From Jaapia argillacea MUCL 33604 (taxonomy: Eukaryota > Basidiomycota > Agaricomycetes > Jaapiales > Jaapiaceae): DNA of 64,000 nt. The DNA is taken from contig KL197709.1 in assembly GCA_000697665.1 (NCBI GenBank), forward strand, positions 1,363,791 to 1,427,790, written 5' to 3'. Made by a program: the position numbers and the translations under genes. Below the pieces are notes generated by a model. It ran no database searches. It was not told where the DNA came from and worked only from the letters and a program-made list of their open reading frames with translations. Below are positions 1-10,181 of the stretch, one piece after another. The first letter of the stretch is position 1. Each line of letters opens with the position of its first letter.

Positions 1-123
1 AAGCAGGATATTTCACTGGCAGCTCACATTCTATCCACAGAATCGTATCCTCCTGATGAGGCAGTTGCCTCTGTAGAGGAGCCGACGACAGATTTTGGGG
101 CAGCGGTTAGGCTCGAGGAATGA
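1..123 (+). CDS. C-terminal fragment of an unknown protein
   Basis: The window opens in a reading frame that stays open for 40 codons and ends at a TGA. The residues are mixed and protein-like (Glu, Asp, Ala, Ser rich, ending in RLEE) rather than the stop-broken pattern of the next 270 bases. I read it as the last exon of a plus-strand gene that starts outside the window. It is too short for a family assignment. The stretch from here to the next gene (124-393) shows no coding signal. Confidence 0.4.
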   Translation, partial: KQDISLAAHILSTESYPPDEAVASVEEPTTDFGAAVRLEE

Positions 124-393
124 TACCCAGACATCTTTCGCGACTGGGGAGTCGTAGTGTCACATGTACGGAGAGGCGAGCTGACCGTTGAAAGGCGCCT
201 CTGAGTTCGAAACGGAGAGGCTATCCGCCGCTCTCACGAGAAAAAAGGGGTACTATAGCACCAATCGCAAGAATAATTTCACAAATTGGAACACGACTCC
301 AACATAATTACAAGAGGTGGTTTGATATTACAAACAGTGAGAGAGAACGGGTGATATCATTTCATACAGCGATGGCAAACCTCATCGTAGCAT

Positions 394-1360
394 TTAGCAA
401 CTCTGATCATCAATCTCCCACAAAGCCAGCATTCCTTTCCATCCATTGATGGGGTAGCAGAAGGCGGGGCTAGCATAATGGACGCCGTGAATCTGGACTG
501 GCGTAGTGTTACACGTCTCCCACCAGTCGAATTCACGTCGAAGATTCTCCAAACGAGTTTCGATGCGCTGAGCGAGAAACAGTTGGCGATCAGGATAATT
601 CACGTAATGCGAGACAGCTCACCCTCTTGTGAGATCCCTCCTGGGAACAGCCCTGAAGGAGAGTTAGGATCCAGCTTGTTGATCAGACTCAATGACACGA
701 ACCTTATCCCAGAAACCACTCCAAAAGGTACGGCACTGCGGTTCATTGAAACTTACTCGCCAGTGGCCCACAACATCCGAGCCCTTGGCCAGCCTTAATT
801 CACGAAACAAAGAGTGTTAAGAAAGATTTGGAACGCACCACGAGTTCACACCGCTCAGGAGAATCCAATTTCACGCCGTGTATATGCATCGGTGTTTCAT
901 AACAGGCCCGGACCCAATTGTGGTTCTGGGGAAGATTGGTGAGGATAGCGGAATAGTATCGTGTTTCATATGCAACACAAAAGCCATCCCCGTGAGGCTC
1001 TCCCCAATGAGGACTGTTCTTCTCCGCCTCCCAGCGCTTCAGTTGCTCCTGATAGCGTCGGATGTCCCGGAGAAGGCTTTCGTGCTCCATCAACTCCTGC
1101 TGCCATTTGAACCGAATTTCAATCTGTTCAATGACATTAGGAGCCGCTGGGAGCACCAAGCGAGCGAAAATGGTGGCACAAGCAAGGAGCAGGAGAATTG
1201 AGAGGACCAAGAATCGAGTGTGGCAGGCTTCGTGGATTTCTTTGCGTGACGTCTGGGGAACAGTACCATAGTTTCGTTGAGATGTTTCCTCGTTATTCGG
1301 AGTGGTAGATCTATGCGGGTCACCGCAATTGTAAAAGCACCGATAATGGCCATAACTCAC
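394..1360 (-). CDS. Single-pass membrane protein with two Cys/IHGV modules (copy A)
   Basis: Spliced from five exons (1360-839, 783-703, 652-623, 567-394), counted as four blocks with introns of 50-55 nt; 268 residues. Order: polar N-terminus; one hydrophobic segment around residues 50-68; a charged coiled-coil-like stretch; then a module with WGEP, CVAY, ACYETP, IHGV and SPERCE; a linker with VVGHWRV; and a second related module with ETCNTTP, IHGV and SPAFC, ending in WEIDDQSC. The two modules share W-x3-C-x2-TP-x2-IHGV-x3-SP-x2-C, so the protein carries an internal duplication. The membrane segment near the N-terminus and the Cys-rich C-terminus suggest a type II membrane or secreted protein with disulfides. 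I recall similar C-termini in unnamed Agaricomycete proteins but cannot verify this. Function unknown. A sister copy lies at 2705-3810 with the same intron positions, including a 30-nt microexon. The start codon is uncertain because the copies differ by an indel near it. Confidence 0.75.
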
Positions 1361-1993
1361 TGTGGATAGTTCGTGTAGTCAGGTACAAGATAGGTTCGAC
1401 TCGCGCTAGCATTAAAGGAGCAACTTGAGCAACGCGAAGGGAGATCTATGTTTTGGTTTTGACGAACCTTTCGGAGCTGGATGGGGAGGTGTCGCCACTC
1501 TCGCTTGTGCGGCGACTAGATTTGGATCCCACGAAAGTGTATGGGGGAGGGTGAGTGGTGGAAGCACTACCCTGCGAGTGCGACATTTCTTATCGGTGAG
1601 CTTCGGCATGGCAATCAGACAATAGGGCAAGGACAATATGATACGTGGAGAGCTTACTCTGAGCAGAGATCTCCTGGTTTATATGAGAATATTAGAGACT
1701 TGAAGCTTGAGCTTGAACGCCCGTGGTGGGGGAGGTTGCGAGTCTGGTCGGCCCTACAAGGCTGTGGTCTCGGTTTCAATGGGGCGTGACACTGTACAAC
1801 CTTCGACATGGTCACACAAGAGACGCTCGCGGACTTTATACCAGCCATTCACCTCGCAAAACGATTGCTCTCAAGTGACCAACCACCCATATTGCAACTT
1901 TGTCCAGATCTGCTTTTATACAATGCGGCTTGGCTAATCTGGCAGACGTACGTAGAGGTTGAATGCAATCCTCGGAATTTCTCATGGGCTCTT

Positions 1994-2142
1994 GGATACG
2001 AGGTTTCGTATACCTCTCACTGTTTTCGGCGAGTTTCGATTGAGACGTCGCTGGCAGCGACGTCTCAGCCTGGTAGAAACGTACGGCGGATGAAGTTATG
2101 AACGGGTTCAAGGAGTTTCACCTACCTGATCAAACCATCATG
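1994..2142 (+). pseudogene. Decayed 5' fragment of a 2OG-Fe(II) oxygenase gene
   Basis: The block matches the first coding exon of the intact oxygenase at 4576-4761 (shared GGATACGAGG, GTTTCGTATACCTCTCA and AACGGGTTCAAGGA stretches), but the frame is broken by indels and an inserted palindrome, and the match ends before the first intron of the intact gene. None of the downstream exons with the Fe-binding residues is present between here and 2700. It is a truncated relic produced by the segmental duplication and should not make a functional enzyme. Confidence 0.75.
2041..2067. repeat. Perfect 12-bp inverted repeat with 3-nt loop
   Basis: The arms TGAGACGTCGCT and AGCGACGTCTCA are exact reverse complements separated by GGC. 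The hairpin lies inside the oxygenase relic. The intact copy has only a diverged single-arm version at the same place (about 4633-4650). Confidence 0.9.
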
Positions 2143-2704
2143 GTATTAACTTACAGACAGCGTGCTATCCTGCTTTCTCCGTGTGTGACGTCATACTCAT
2201 CGTTAAATATTGCGAGGCTTGACCTCACTTGCCTTGGGGTACATCATATCAACGATAAACAGTTTTGCGTTACGACTAACGACTTCCCCTTGGGATGAGC
2301 TCCAGTCCTTTATCGAGGTTCGTCCAACGTGTTCCACCTTTTCGTGACTTTGTCTGATTTCGGGACTAGGATGAAGTTAGAAAATGTGTAGGTCCCTCAA
2401 AATATATCGTTGTCACTTCACTTCTCTGCGTCAAGGCTCAGTGAGTCTCAGAAGGAGGAAAGACGTTGCTGTGGCTATTTCGACAATTACGATCTCCGAA
2501 CACCCCATTCATTCCCAGAATGTAGCGCTGTAATTCATGGATTGCAACGGTGAGGCCTCGTAGTACCATCTTCAACATATTATTGTTCAGCTACTCTCGT
2601 CTCGGGTTGAAACAATCAATACTCATACAGCGACCACTGGGTTACAAGAAGGTCAATACACATAAGTGGGAACAGCGTCGGGAAGCTTTCAGCATTACAC
2701 TCGT
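2143..2704. other. Spacer between the duplicated segments, no gene seen
   Basis: No frame here joins to the oxygenase relic or to the next gene, and I see no coding signal or transposon feature. The oxygenase exons that would follow in the intact copy are absent. Confidence 0.5.
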
Positions 2705-3810
2705 TCAGCAACTTTCGTCCTCAATCTCCCATATTCCCATCATCGCCTTCCATCCCCATCCGCTGCGAGGGTGGCAATAAGTCGGACTGGAGTAGTGTGT
2801 CCCCCGAACTTCTGCGGACGTGGTGGCGCACATCTCGACCCAATCGTCTTCAGGTTGAAGGTTCTCCAGGCGGGCTTCAATGCGCTACAAACAGTGATCC
2901 GTCAGTCAGTGGAAGTACCATATCCTATTTTGGCTTACCCGTTTCCGAGAACCGTTGGAGACACAACCCTGAGGTCGAAAGGATTAGGGGTCTGTCGAGT
3001 AGATAGGGTAAGAGTCGACGTACAGTGTCTGAGAACGCCTCCCAGTAGGTTCGACAAGCTAGTTCATCGGAAGTCACCTTCCAGCGACCAACGACATCTG
3101 ATCCCTGGTTGACAGCACACTCGTCGGTCTTCGCACCAATGGGAGCAACATATACTCACCTTCTTCTCACAAGATTCGGGAGAGTCTATCCTTACACCGT
3201 GGATCTCGATGGGAGTTTCCATACACGCCTGCATCCAGTGCATGGAGGGCGGCAAGTTTGCAAGTGTCGCTGTGTAAAAGCGAGTGTCATATGCGACGCA
3301 ACGCTCATCGCCTTGAGGTTCTCCCCATCGAACTTGGCTTCTCTCCTTTTCCCAACGTTCCCACTCTTCCTGATGGCGTCGGACGTTATCTGCCCATCGC
3401 CGGCGTTCATCCTCCCATTCGTTGCGCTCGCGGGCCCGTTCCCTGGCTTCTTTCTGCATCTCCCTATCCCAATTGTCACGCATATGCTGGTGAAGAAGGC
3501 GCTCCTAGGCCCACTTGCGATCTTGATCTCGTTGCTCTCGATCCCAACTGCGATGCTGCCTTTCGTGCTCGGTCAGCTCCTGATGCCATTTAGACCGAAT
3601 TTGAATTTGTTCAATGACATTAGGAGCCGCGGGGAGCACCACTGGAGCGAAGATGGTGGCACAGGCGAGGAAGAGGAGAATCGAGATGATCATGAGTCGA
3701 GTACGACAGGCGTCGTGACTTTCATTGCGTGGCGACAGGGGAATGGAGCCATAGCTTCGTTGGGATGCTCCCCCATTGATGCGAGAGGCGGGTCTATATG
3801 TACGGGTCAC
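2705..3810 (-). pseudogene. Cys/IHGV-module membrane protein, copy B, with in-frame stop
   Basis: Sister of the gene at 394-1360, with the same exon pattern: 3810-3160, 3104-3024, a 30-nt microexon 2968-2939, and 2884-2705; introns 54-55 nt. All junctions keep frame, and the same landmarks follow: hydrophobic segment near residues 38-57, WGEP, CVAY, ACMETP, IHGV, SPESCE, VVGRWKV, SPTYC and a final WEIEDESC. The coiled-coil stretch before WGEP is about 45 residues longer than in copy A and rich in Arg/Glu. Within it an amber codon (TAG, 3507-3505) interrupts an otherwise open frame of 217 codons. No normal-length intron removes it. Either the gene is recently inactivated, the allele is polymorphic, or the base is a sequence error. 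If the stop is ignored the protein is 312 residues. Confidence 0.7.
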
Positions 3811-4740
3811 GGCAATGGTAAAAGGACCTAGAAATGACTATCACTCACTGTGGATAGTTCGTGTAGTCAGGTATATGATAGGTTCGAGCGGCGCTAGTAT
3901 TGAAGAGCGACGTCAGAAACACAAAGAGAGATCTATGTTTTGGTTTCGACACACCGTCCAGAGCTGGATTGAGAGGTATCGTCACTCTCATTTGTGCGAG
4001 GATTAGATTTCGATCCCACAAAAGTATATGGAGGAGGGCGAGTGCTAGAAGCTTGCGACATTTCTTATTGGTGAACTTCGCCACGGCGGTCAGACGCATA
4101 GCGGAAGTACAATGTGGATGGCTTACTTTGAACAAAAGTCTCCTGGTTTGCGTGATAATAGTACAGACTTGACCGCCCGTGGTGGGGAAGGTTGCGAGGC
4201 TGGCCTGCACTGCAGCCTCACTTATAATGGAGGATGTGACACGGTGCAGTTACTTGTCACGCGCAAGAAGCGCTCGCGGGCTTTGAACCCCACGAGCCAC
4301 GGAGAGCTCCGAGATTCGAGATTCGAGGTGCAGAGATAACCACCATGCTGTCCAATTACCCGACCAACCAGGTTTATCTCCCGTTTCTACAACTCATCCA
4401 CCGCGCGAAATGATTGCTCTCAGGCGACCAACCTCGCATATCAGCTCAAGCTTGTCCAAATTTGCTGTTCCTCAAAGAACAGTTATCCCTAGATACGGCT
4501 TAGCTACCCTGGCAGAGGTACGCCGAGGTTAACGCAATCCTTGGAATTTCTCATGGTCTCTGACCTTTTTCGCAGGATACGAGGTCGGATGCAACGTTTC
4601 GTATACCTCTCATCGATTTCAGCAAGTTTCGATCAGCGGCGTCTTTGGCTGAAAAGAAACGCACGGCTGATGACGTTGTGAACGGGTTCAAGGAAGTTGG
4701 TTTCATCTACCTGAAACATCATGGCATTCCAGAGAGCATA
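2705..4740. repeat. Tandem segmental duplication, copy B
   Basis: Collinear with 394-2142 and in the same orientation. It contains copy B of the Cys-module gene, the divergent upstream region (3811-4575, no separate gene accepted) and the beginning of the intact 2OG oxygenase. The upstream region has open frames on both strands that are partly shared with copy A (for example a short frame with KDLCFGFD-like residues near 3900 and 1425), but frame conservation between the copies is poor, so I treat it as non-coding promoter sequence. Confidence 0.85.
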
Positions 4741-5911
4741 GTATCCAACACATTTAAGAAGGTATTTCGTCTCTCCGAGTTTACGGCGTCCGTTGAGCTG
4801 ACACCTCTCTCAAGAGCGCAGATTTCTTTGCGCTGCCTCAGGACACCAAGGTATGCTCGAAGTTGAGTACCCTTGACTTCCAATAGTCATCCCAGGGCAC
4901 AGGACTATCTTGCTTGGGATGACCCTCGATCCAACCGAGGCTATGTTTGCATAGGCCGGGAGCGCGTTACTCAATCAAGCGACGCGGCAGAAATCGCAGC
5001 CCTCCGTTCAAAAGCTCCAGATACCAAAGAGACAATGGAGATTGGTCGAGACTGGGATCCTACATGGAAGAACAAATGGCCACGTGAACACGACGTTTCC
5101 GACTTCAAGCCAACTATGTTGAACTTTTTCCAGGTTAGGGTCACCCTTAAGATTCCGTTTCCGGTCTTGTGCTAACCTGGTTTATGTTCCAAAGACATGT
5201 CATGAGTTGCACGCCGTGGTCATGCGTGCTATTGCACTAGGACTTGACCTTGACGAATCATTCTTTGACGATAAGATCAATGGGCAGTGGCACAATTTAC
5301 GATTGCTATCCTACCCTCCTATCAAGCGATCCTTGTTGGAAAAAGAGGGCCAGGCGCGTGCAGGGGCTCACTCTGGTAACTGTCATTTTCTAGCATATGC
5401 TCATCTTGTACTCACCGCCATCGAGATTATGGCACCTTGACTTTGCTGTTCCAGGACTCTGTAGGTCACGTTTGTTAGCTGTAAATCCTCTCTACTAATG
5501 TGTCATGACAGGTCGGCGGCCTCGAGGTTCAAAATCCACACACCAAGCATTATCAGCCTGCTCCTCCCATCGTACGTCCATCCCCGCAACGGATATTCGT
5601 TCGAGCTGATGTTGAGAGCATATTGTTAGCCTGGAACAATCGTCGTCAACGCCGGCGATCTTCTGGCTCGCTGGAGCAATGATGTGTTACGATCAACTCT
5701 CCACCGAGTTGTAGCTCCGCCTGCCACGATAGTTAACCAAACAGAGACTATGACCCCCGGTCGTCAATCCATCGCGTTCTTCTGCAACCCCAATTTCGAT
5801 GCCGAGATCTCCTGCTTGCCAAACTGCTACGGGCCAGGAAGAGAGAAGAAATACGCGTCGGTCACCACTGAGCAGTACATAGTTGGTCGCCTGGCCGATA
5901 CGTATGTATAG
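4553..5911 (+). CDS. 2-oxoglutarate/Fe(II)-dependent dioxygenase (isopenicillin N synthase-like)
   Basis: Seven exons: 4576-4761, 4815-4850, 4903-5133, 5195-5375, 5426-5460, 5512-5571 and 5630-5911. They encode 336 residues from codon 4576. The N-terminal half matches the DIOX_N type (IPLIDFSKF, GFIYLKHHGIPE, FFALPQDTK); the C-terminal half is the double-stranded beta-helix with the Fe(II) ligands in GAHSDYGTL (His-x-Asp, the Asp codon split by an intron) and STLHRVV (His), and the 2OG-binding Arg-x-Ser in RQSIAFF. Such enzymes hydroxylate, desaturate or cyclise small molecules using 2OG and O2; the substrate here is unknown and no biosynthetic cluster surrounds it. The start is uncertain: an ATG at 4553 is separated from the coding frame by only 20 nt (GT...AG), and a further 5' exon may exist. 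The 5' end is duplicated at 1994-2142. Confidence 0.85.
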
Positions 5912-6021
5912 CCAATATGAGTAGGTGTATCTAGACGTGTTAGTACGGTATGTACAAGCCACAAATGCAACAGTAAACTAAACAGCGCTTCACGTTCGCT
6001 TGATTCTTAGAAAACCTTTGA

Positions 6022-7150
6022 TCAGAAAAACACGCCATCGTCTTCACCAGAATCATCCCCTCCAAACCTGTCGAGTGAGAAGGCCGCTTTCTCTGCCTGG
6101 CTCCACTTGCTGATGTCCCATTTGGGAGGGCCCCGCAGAGGTTTGGTTGGCACGCCGGATAGATAGTCTTTGTACTCTTTCCAAATCCTTGTGAGTCTGT
6201 AATCATCGTCATCTTCTTCGTCGGCTTTGCCGGAATACCAAGTTTTGGTCGGCTTCCCCTCCGCCGCAAGCTCAGCGTCTTCTTCTTCGTCCTCCTTGAT
6301 AGCCTCCCTCACCGCCTTCTGATTCTTCGCATCCAGGCTCTGGATCCATTCTTCCAACCGAGACTCCTCCAGTGCCTTGACTTCATCCGACTTGCCCTTG
6401 AAAAGTCGTTTTCCTATGCCTTTGCAGACGAAGTAGTAGGGCGAATCGCAAGACATGCTCGCCATTGCATGACCCCACTCTGCAGCGAGTTTGAGGATGG
6501 TATCTAAGTTCGGAAAGTTGGTCGTGTCGAGGCGGTCCGAAGCCTGGAGACGTCTCAAGACCGTCACGAAGCATGCTTCTTATGCTTTGTTCGTCACCTC
6601 TGTTCGTTCTCCGTCGTCGATTCCTGTGGTCGCGAGGATAAAGCGTTCGCACTGCGCGGGTCTCTCGTCAAGCAATACATGAAGGGCGTACCAGGCCAGG
6701 ATGACTCCAGGTTCATGAAGACTGTCAATGCTTCCAGTAGGTACATAGCTTCATCATTCTCCTTCTTGATTATCTTCGTGTGTATTGTACTCAGAGTCTT
6801 GTCAACGAGGTCGAGCAACGCGTAGTTGAAAAAGTCTATGTTTGACTAAGATGGATGGCTATATGCGCCGACAAGACACGACGGACCATTGTAAATGTAG
6901 AGATCAAACGCGCCGGATCCCTATCGTCTGCTTTCTTGAGAAGATCTTCGAGAAGCTGTTTCGCTCGCTCAGAGATAAAGATTTCACGAGTGAAATACGT
7001 GTAAGTATCCGTTTGGGATGAGCTGTAGACTCGAGTTAGCTTGCCGGAGGAACAGCATTTATTGACGCGCTTCCGTGCACGTGATCGCGAAGATATTGGC
7101 ACCGAGCCACGAAGCGCTGGACAGAGTTGCCGAAAGCAAGCCACCGGCAT
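6022..7150 (-). pseudogene. Unrecognised protein gene with in-frame stop
   Basis: The coding signal is clear on the minus strand. The 3' exon (from about 6721 down) contains HEPGVILAWYAL, a run of polar helices, and an acidic tail ending in DDGVFF. It is cut by an in-frame TAA at 6582-6580, between NKA and EACFVTVLRRLQ, with coherent sequence on both sides. Upstream, a frame with FISERAKQLLEDLL joins by a plausible 41-nt intron (6886-6846) to NIDFFNYALLDLVDK. That frame meets the 3' exon across a 23-nt GT...AG gap (6744-6722), much shorter than other introns here. I do not recognise the family; no membrane segment or catalytic motif is evident. Stop plus odd gap suggest decay, although sequence errors would explain both. 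The 5' end is not resolved. Confidence 0.5.
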
Positions 7151-7714
7151 GGTCGACTCCCGACTATAATGAGTTCAAAGTGAGTTCTTGTCATCTTGAA
7201 ACAAGTCTCTTCGACCCTGATACCCCTCGCCATGTTATTGGTAGCTACATCCCTCGTATTCCAAATTATTACTGCCCTCTCGGTCTTATCCGTCAAGACG
7301 GCCAGCGCCCAGTTATCTCCGCTATATCAGTCGAGTGATAAAGACGAAATGAACGCTTCAATCCGCGGTTTGGCATCCCATCCATCACATCTACTACGTT
7401 ATGGCTCCACACCCACCCAAACCACATGGCGGCCTGCGCGCTCAGCTCGGAGATCGTCGACCGTACGCTGCTGATTGGTTTCTGGCACTCCAGTGACTTG
7501 GGTAAGGGATATCTTGGACAGTGTGGTCCACCCCGATGCTTTCCCGGAAGCCTTGTAGTGTTCAACGGGTTCATGCGGTTCTATGCGGTTTCAGGGCCAA
7601 TGCACCATCCTTATCATGGCTACCTTAGCTGCCCGCAATGTTTGAAGTCATGGTTGCAGGCTATATAGTGTCAGGAATTGTTCAGCACGATAGACATCAC
7701 TACACCCGCCTCTT
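7151..7714. other. Intergenic region
   Basis: Short open frames occur on both strands (for example a plus-strand frame from 7075 ending at a GTGAGT near 7181), but none connects convincingly to a neighbouring gene. The right end should contain the promoter of the membrane-protein gene that starts at 7715. Confidence 0.4.
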
Positions 7715-9649
7715 ATGTCGGGCCTCTTTAATATCGGGCGCGTAGCCCGTCTACAGACCCGTACGTGCAGTTGCGCTCTTCCTCGAGGATATCATCATTC
7801 ATAACTGTCACCTGTCACTAATAGCGTCCTGGTCATATGCAGTCTTCCTTTTTGTTCTCATCTGCGGTGCCATCCATCCAGCCCTTGCCACGGATTTCAC
7901 TCAATGCATCGCCGAGATCAAGAGTGGGGAATGGGGCACCGTTGGTTTGGCCGACGACCACGGCAATCCAACCTCGAACATCAGCGAAGCAAATGCAATT
8001 ACCTACGAGCTATGCATACGAGCCTGCGGCTCTGGACCGGACGCGTTTCAATGGTCCGCGTTTTCACAGCAATTCGCGACTTGGCTCCTACCCAACCTCG
8101 CCCTCGCATCCCAATTACCCTATGGTGCAAAGAACAGACTCGGCAACCTCACATCCGTGGTCCTCGCCCTAGGTTCACCGATGTTAGCAGCGTATTCTCT
8201 CGCACTTACCGTTCTCAACGGCCGATGGGTCACTCGGCGATTTCAATCCATCGTCTACCCAAATACAGGGTATGCCGTTCGCATTCTCAACAGTTTACAA
8301 CAGGTGTCATTGCGGATCACTTCGGAAGATGCCCTTCTTAACTCCCTTGTCATTCTCCATAAGAATGATGAATGGTGGAAGGAACTCGCAGACGCGCTCG
8401 ACTACACGCAAACGTGGTCAATGGCAGCTGCTGCATCTATTGCATGGGTTATCATCGCGTATATCCTTTCCATCATCGATGCCTTCAATAACTTTTCCGG
8501 GAACAGCTATCCCACCGTTCAGAGTTTGAGGACGGTCGTTAACTATTTTGGAAAGGGGGTCGGGTTTCTTTGGCTGTGGCTGCTACCCGTTGTGGTGGGC
8601 TGGCTACAAATATCGCCAAAGTGTGATTGGATTCGGTTGACTAAGGCATTGGAGCGGACCAATCCCATTGCCTACGTCCCTACCCCAAACGACGTTGTCA
8701 GGGCAAGCACTATTTCCGAGGAGAGAGCATTTATGATCGATGCTCATCCCGATGGATTGCTTTGCCATCGACACGGATCTATTGCTTGTGATGAGGAGTT
8801 GACGGCCCCGATATTCAACTATACTCGCCTCCTTGGCTGGGTTCAAGCAGTTGAGGACGTCGTTGCTGTGTTCCGAGTGGCAGCTCAAAAAGCAAACCAT
8901 CACATCCCTGTTGATCCCGATGTTGTGTGGAAAGGACAAGGGAGGCAGGATATCCACCGCGATAACAGGACTGGGACCGTCGATCAGGTCATTGCATACT
9001 GTCAGGCTCCCACGTACTTTCGCCGAAGTCGCTGGGGACCCGGTGTCTACAAGAGAGTCATCGTTGCCTCGTTCTTTGCTCTGTCCCTTCAGTGGGGTAC
9101 GACAGGCGCTGCGATACTCGTCCCGTATCTCACTCCAACTGTCGTGAGTACTTCTAGTTCTGTGACAATTTACAAACCAGTCTTGACAAGCCTGTTCGAC
9201 AGGGTTTGGGATGTAGATCGGGAGCCTACCTCGTCTACGGCACAATTGCCACGTTTATTTGGGCCATCTTACTCACGTCTAGTGTCCTGTCGCACTACGC
9301 CCACCCCCGCTCACACCGTTCACAGCGGCTGCTCCCGTCATGTCGCGCTTCCTCTATTGCCGGCTTGCTCTCCATCATATTACGGCGAGTCGGGAAGGTT
9401 CTCGCAACGTGCAACGCGATTTGGCTGGTGGTGCTATGTATGTTCCAGTTCACCAGCTTCTTCGACAGTTGTTATTGTGCCAGTTGCGTTTTGGGTCTCA
9501 GGTCTCGTGCATTCGACATCGTCCAGGCCACTGCAGCCGATCTAGAGCTTATGAGGTCGGGATGGATTGCAGCTGTGACCCTCGCATCTGGGTGCGCCCT
9601 CCTTTTTATTTGTTTTGTCAATTTATTCATCGATCCAACATGTCATTGA
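7715..9649 (+). CDS. Polytopic membrane protein of unknown function
   Basis: Three exons (7715-7760, 7825-9143, 9203-9649) give 603 residues with frame kept across both introns. The start ATG at 7715 is chosen because it opens MSGLFNIGR and splices through a GTACGT donor into a hydrophobic segment ending AIHPALA, which resembles a signal peptide or first membrane helix (about residues 18-37). Further hydrophobic segments follow at roughly residues 85-100, 115-135, 200-220, 245-265, then a long loop with conserved-looking Trp, His and Cys, and four more in the C-terminal third. No catalytic motif or transporter signature is recognised. It looks like one of the lineage-specific fungal plasma-membrane proteins with an extracellular N-terminal domain, but that is inference. 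Confidence 0.75.
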
Positions 9650-10181
9650 GTGTCACACCTGTTGGCTGGCGTCTTGATTCCGTGTGAGAGGGGACAATGT
9701 CTGGGTCAATGCCCGTCTCTTATCTTTGTTCTCCTCTTTACTCGATTTTGAACTCCTTCTCTTTGCCTCGTGTTCATTTATTCGACTTCCCATTTCAATG
9801 TGAGTCGATGCGCCTGCGATCCTTCTAGTTGTTGCCAGCTCACGCATCCCTCGCTCGCACAGAAATCTTTCCTGCCCACCGTCTACTTACCTTGGTTTTG
9901 TCTCTACCCTTGTCGATTCTAAAGTATTTCAATGTATTCTACCTTTATGTACCGCCTTGAGTCTGTCCCTTATGTTGTTCGTCCCTATGGCACGCAACAG
10001 AGTAACCCACAACCGTGGTCATCACCCAAGCCCGAGCTCGCACAAACAATTCATTTCGGCTCGACAACTGCCTCTTCTGATTGTCGCCCCGACACAAATG
10101 ACTACAAAATTCTAAGCTTTGCATGACGATACAAATTATCTACTAATATAGTAGAGCATAGATATCGAGTCCTGATACAGC
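9650..10181. other. Convergent intergenic region
   Basis: 3' flanks of the membrane-protein gene and of RCC1. T-rich tracts near 9720-9800 fit 3' untranslated sequence. No further gene seen. Confidence 0.5.

Larger units (their letters stand above)
394..2142. repeat. Tandem segmental duplication, copy A
   Basis: This segment is collinear with 2705-4740: a minus-strand Cys-module gene, a divergent upstream region, then the 5' end of a 2OG oxygenase gene on the plus strand. Matching blocks can be read by eye, for example around 1369 and 3849 (TGTGGATAGTTCGTG in both), around 1500 and 3980, and around 1994 and 4576. The copies differ by many substitutions and small indels, so the duplication is not recent. 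The oxygenase part of this copy stops matching after about 2142. Confidence 0.85.

Noticed and set aside
1412-1636. Short frames in the divergent region shared by both duplicated segments
   Set aside because: Similar frames occur in copy B, but indels between copies shift the frame and Ka/Ks-like constraint is not visible by eye; treated as duplicated promoter.
2143-2704. Transposon remnant between duplicated segments
   Set aside because: No terminal repeats, target-site duplication or transposase-like frame could be found by eye.
4553-5911. Secondary-metabolite cluster around the 2OG oxygenase
   Set aside because: No synthase, P450, transporter or pathway regulator flanks it; neighbours are unknown or housekeeping genes.
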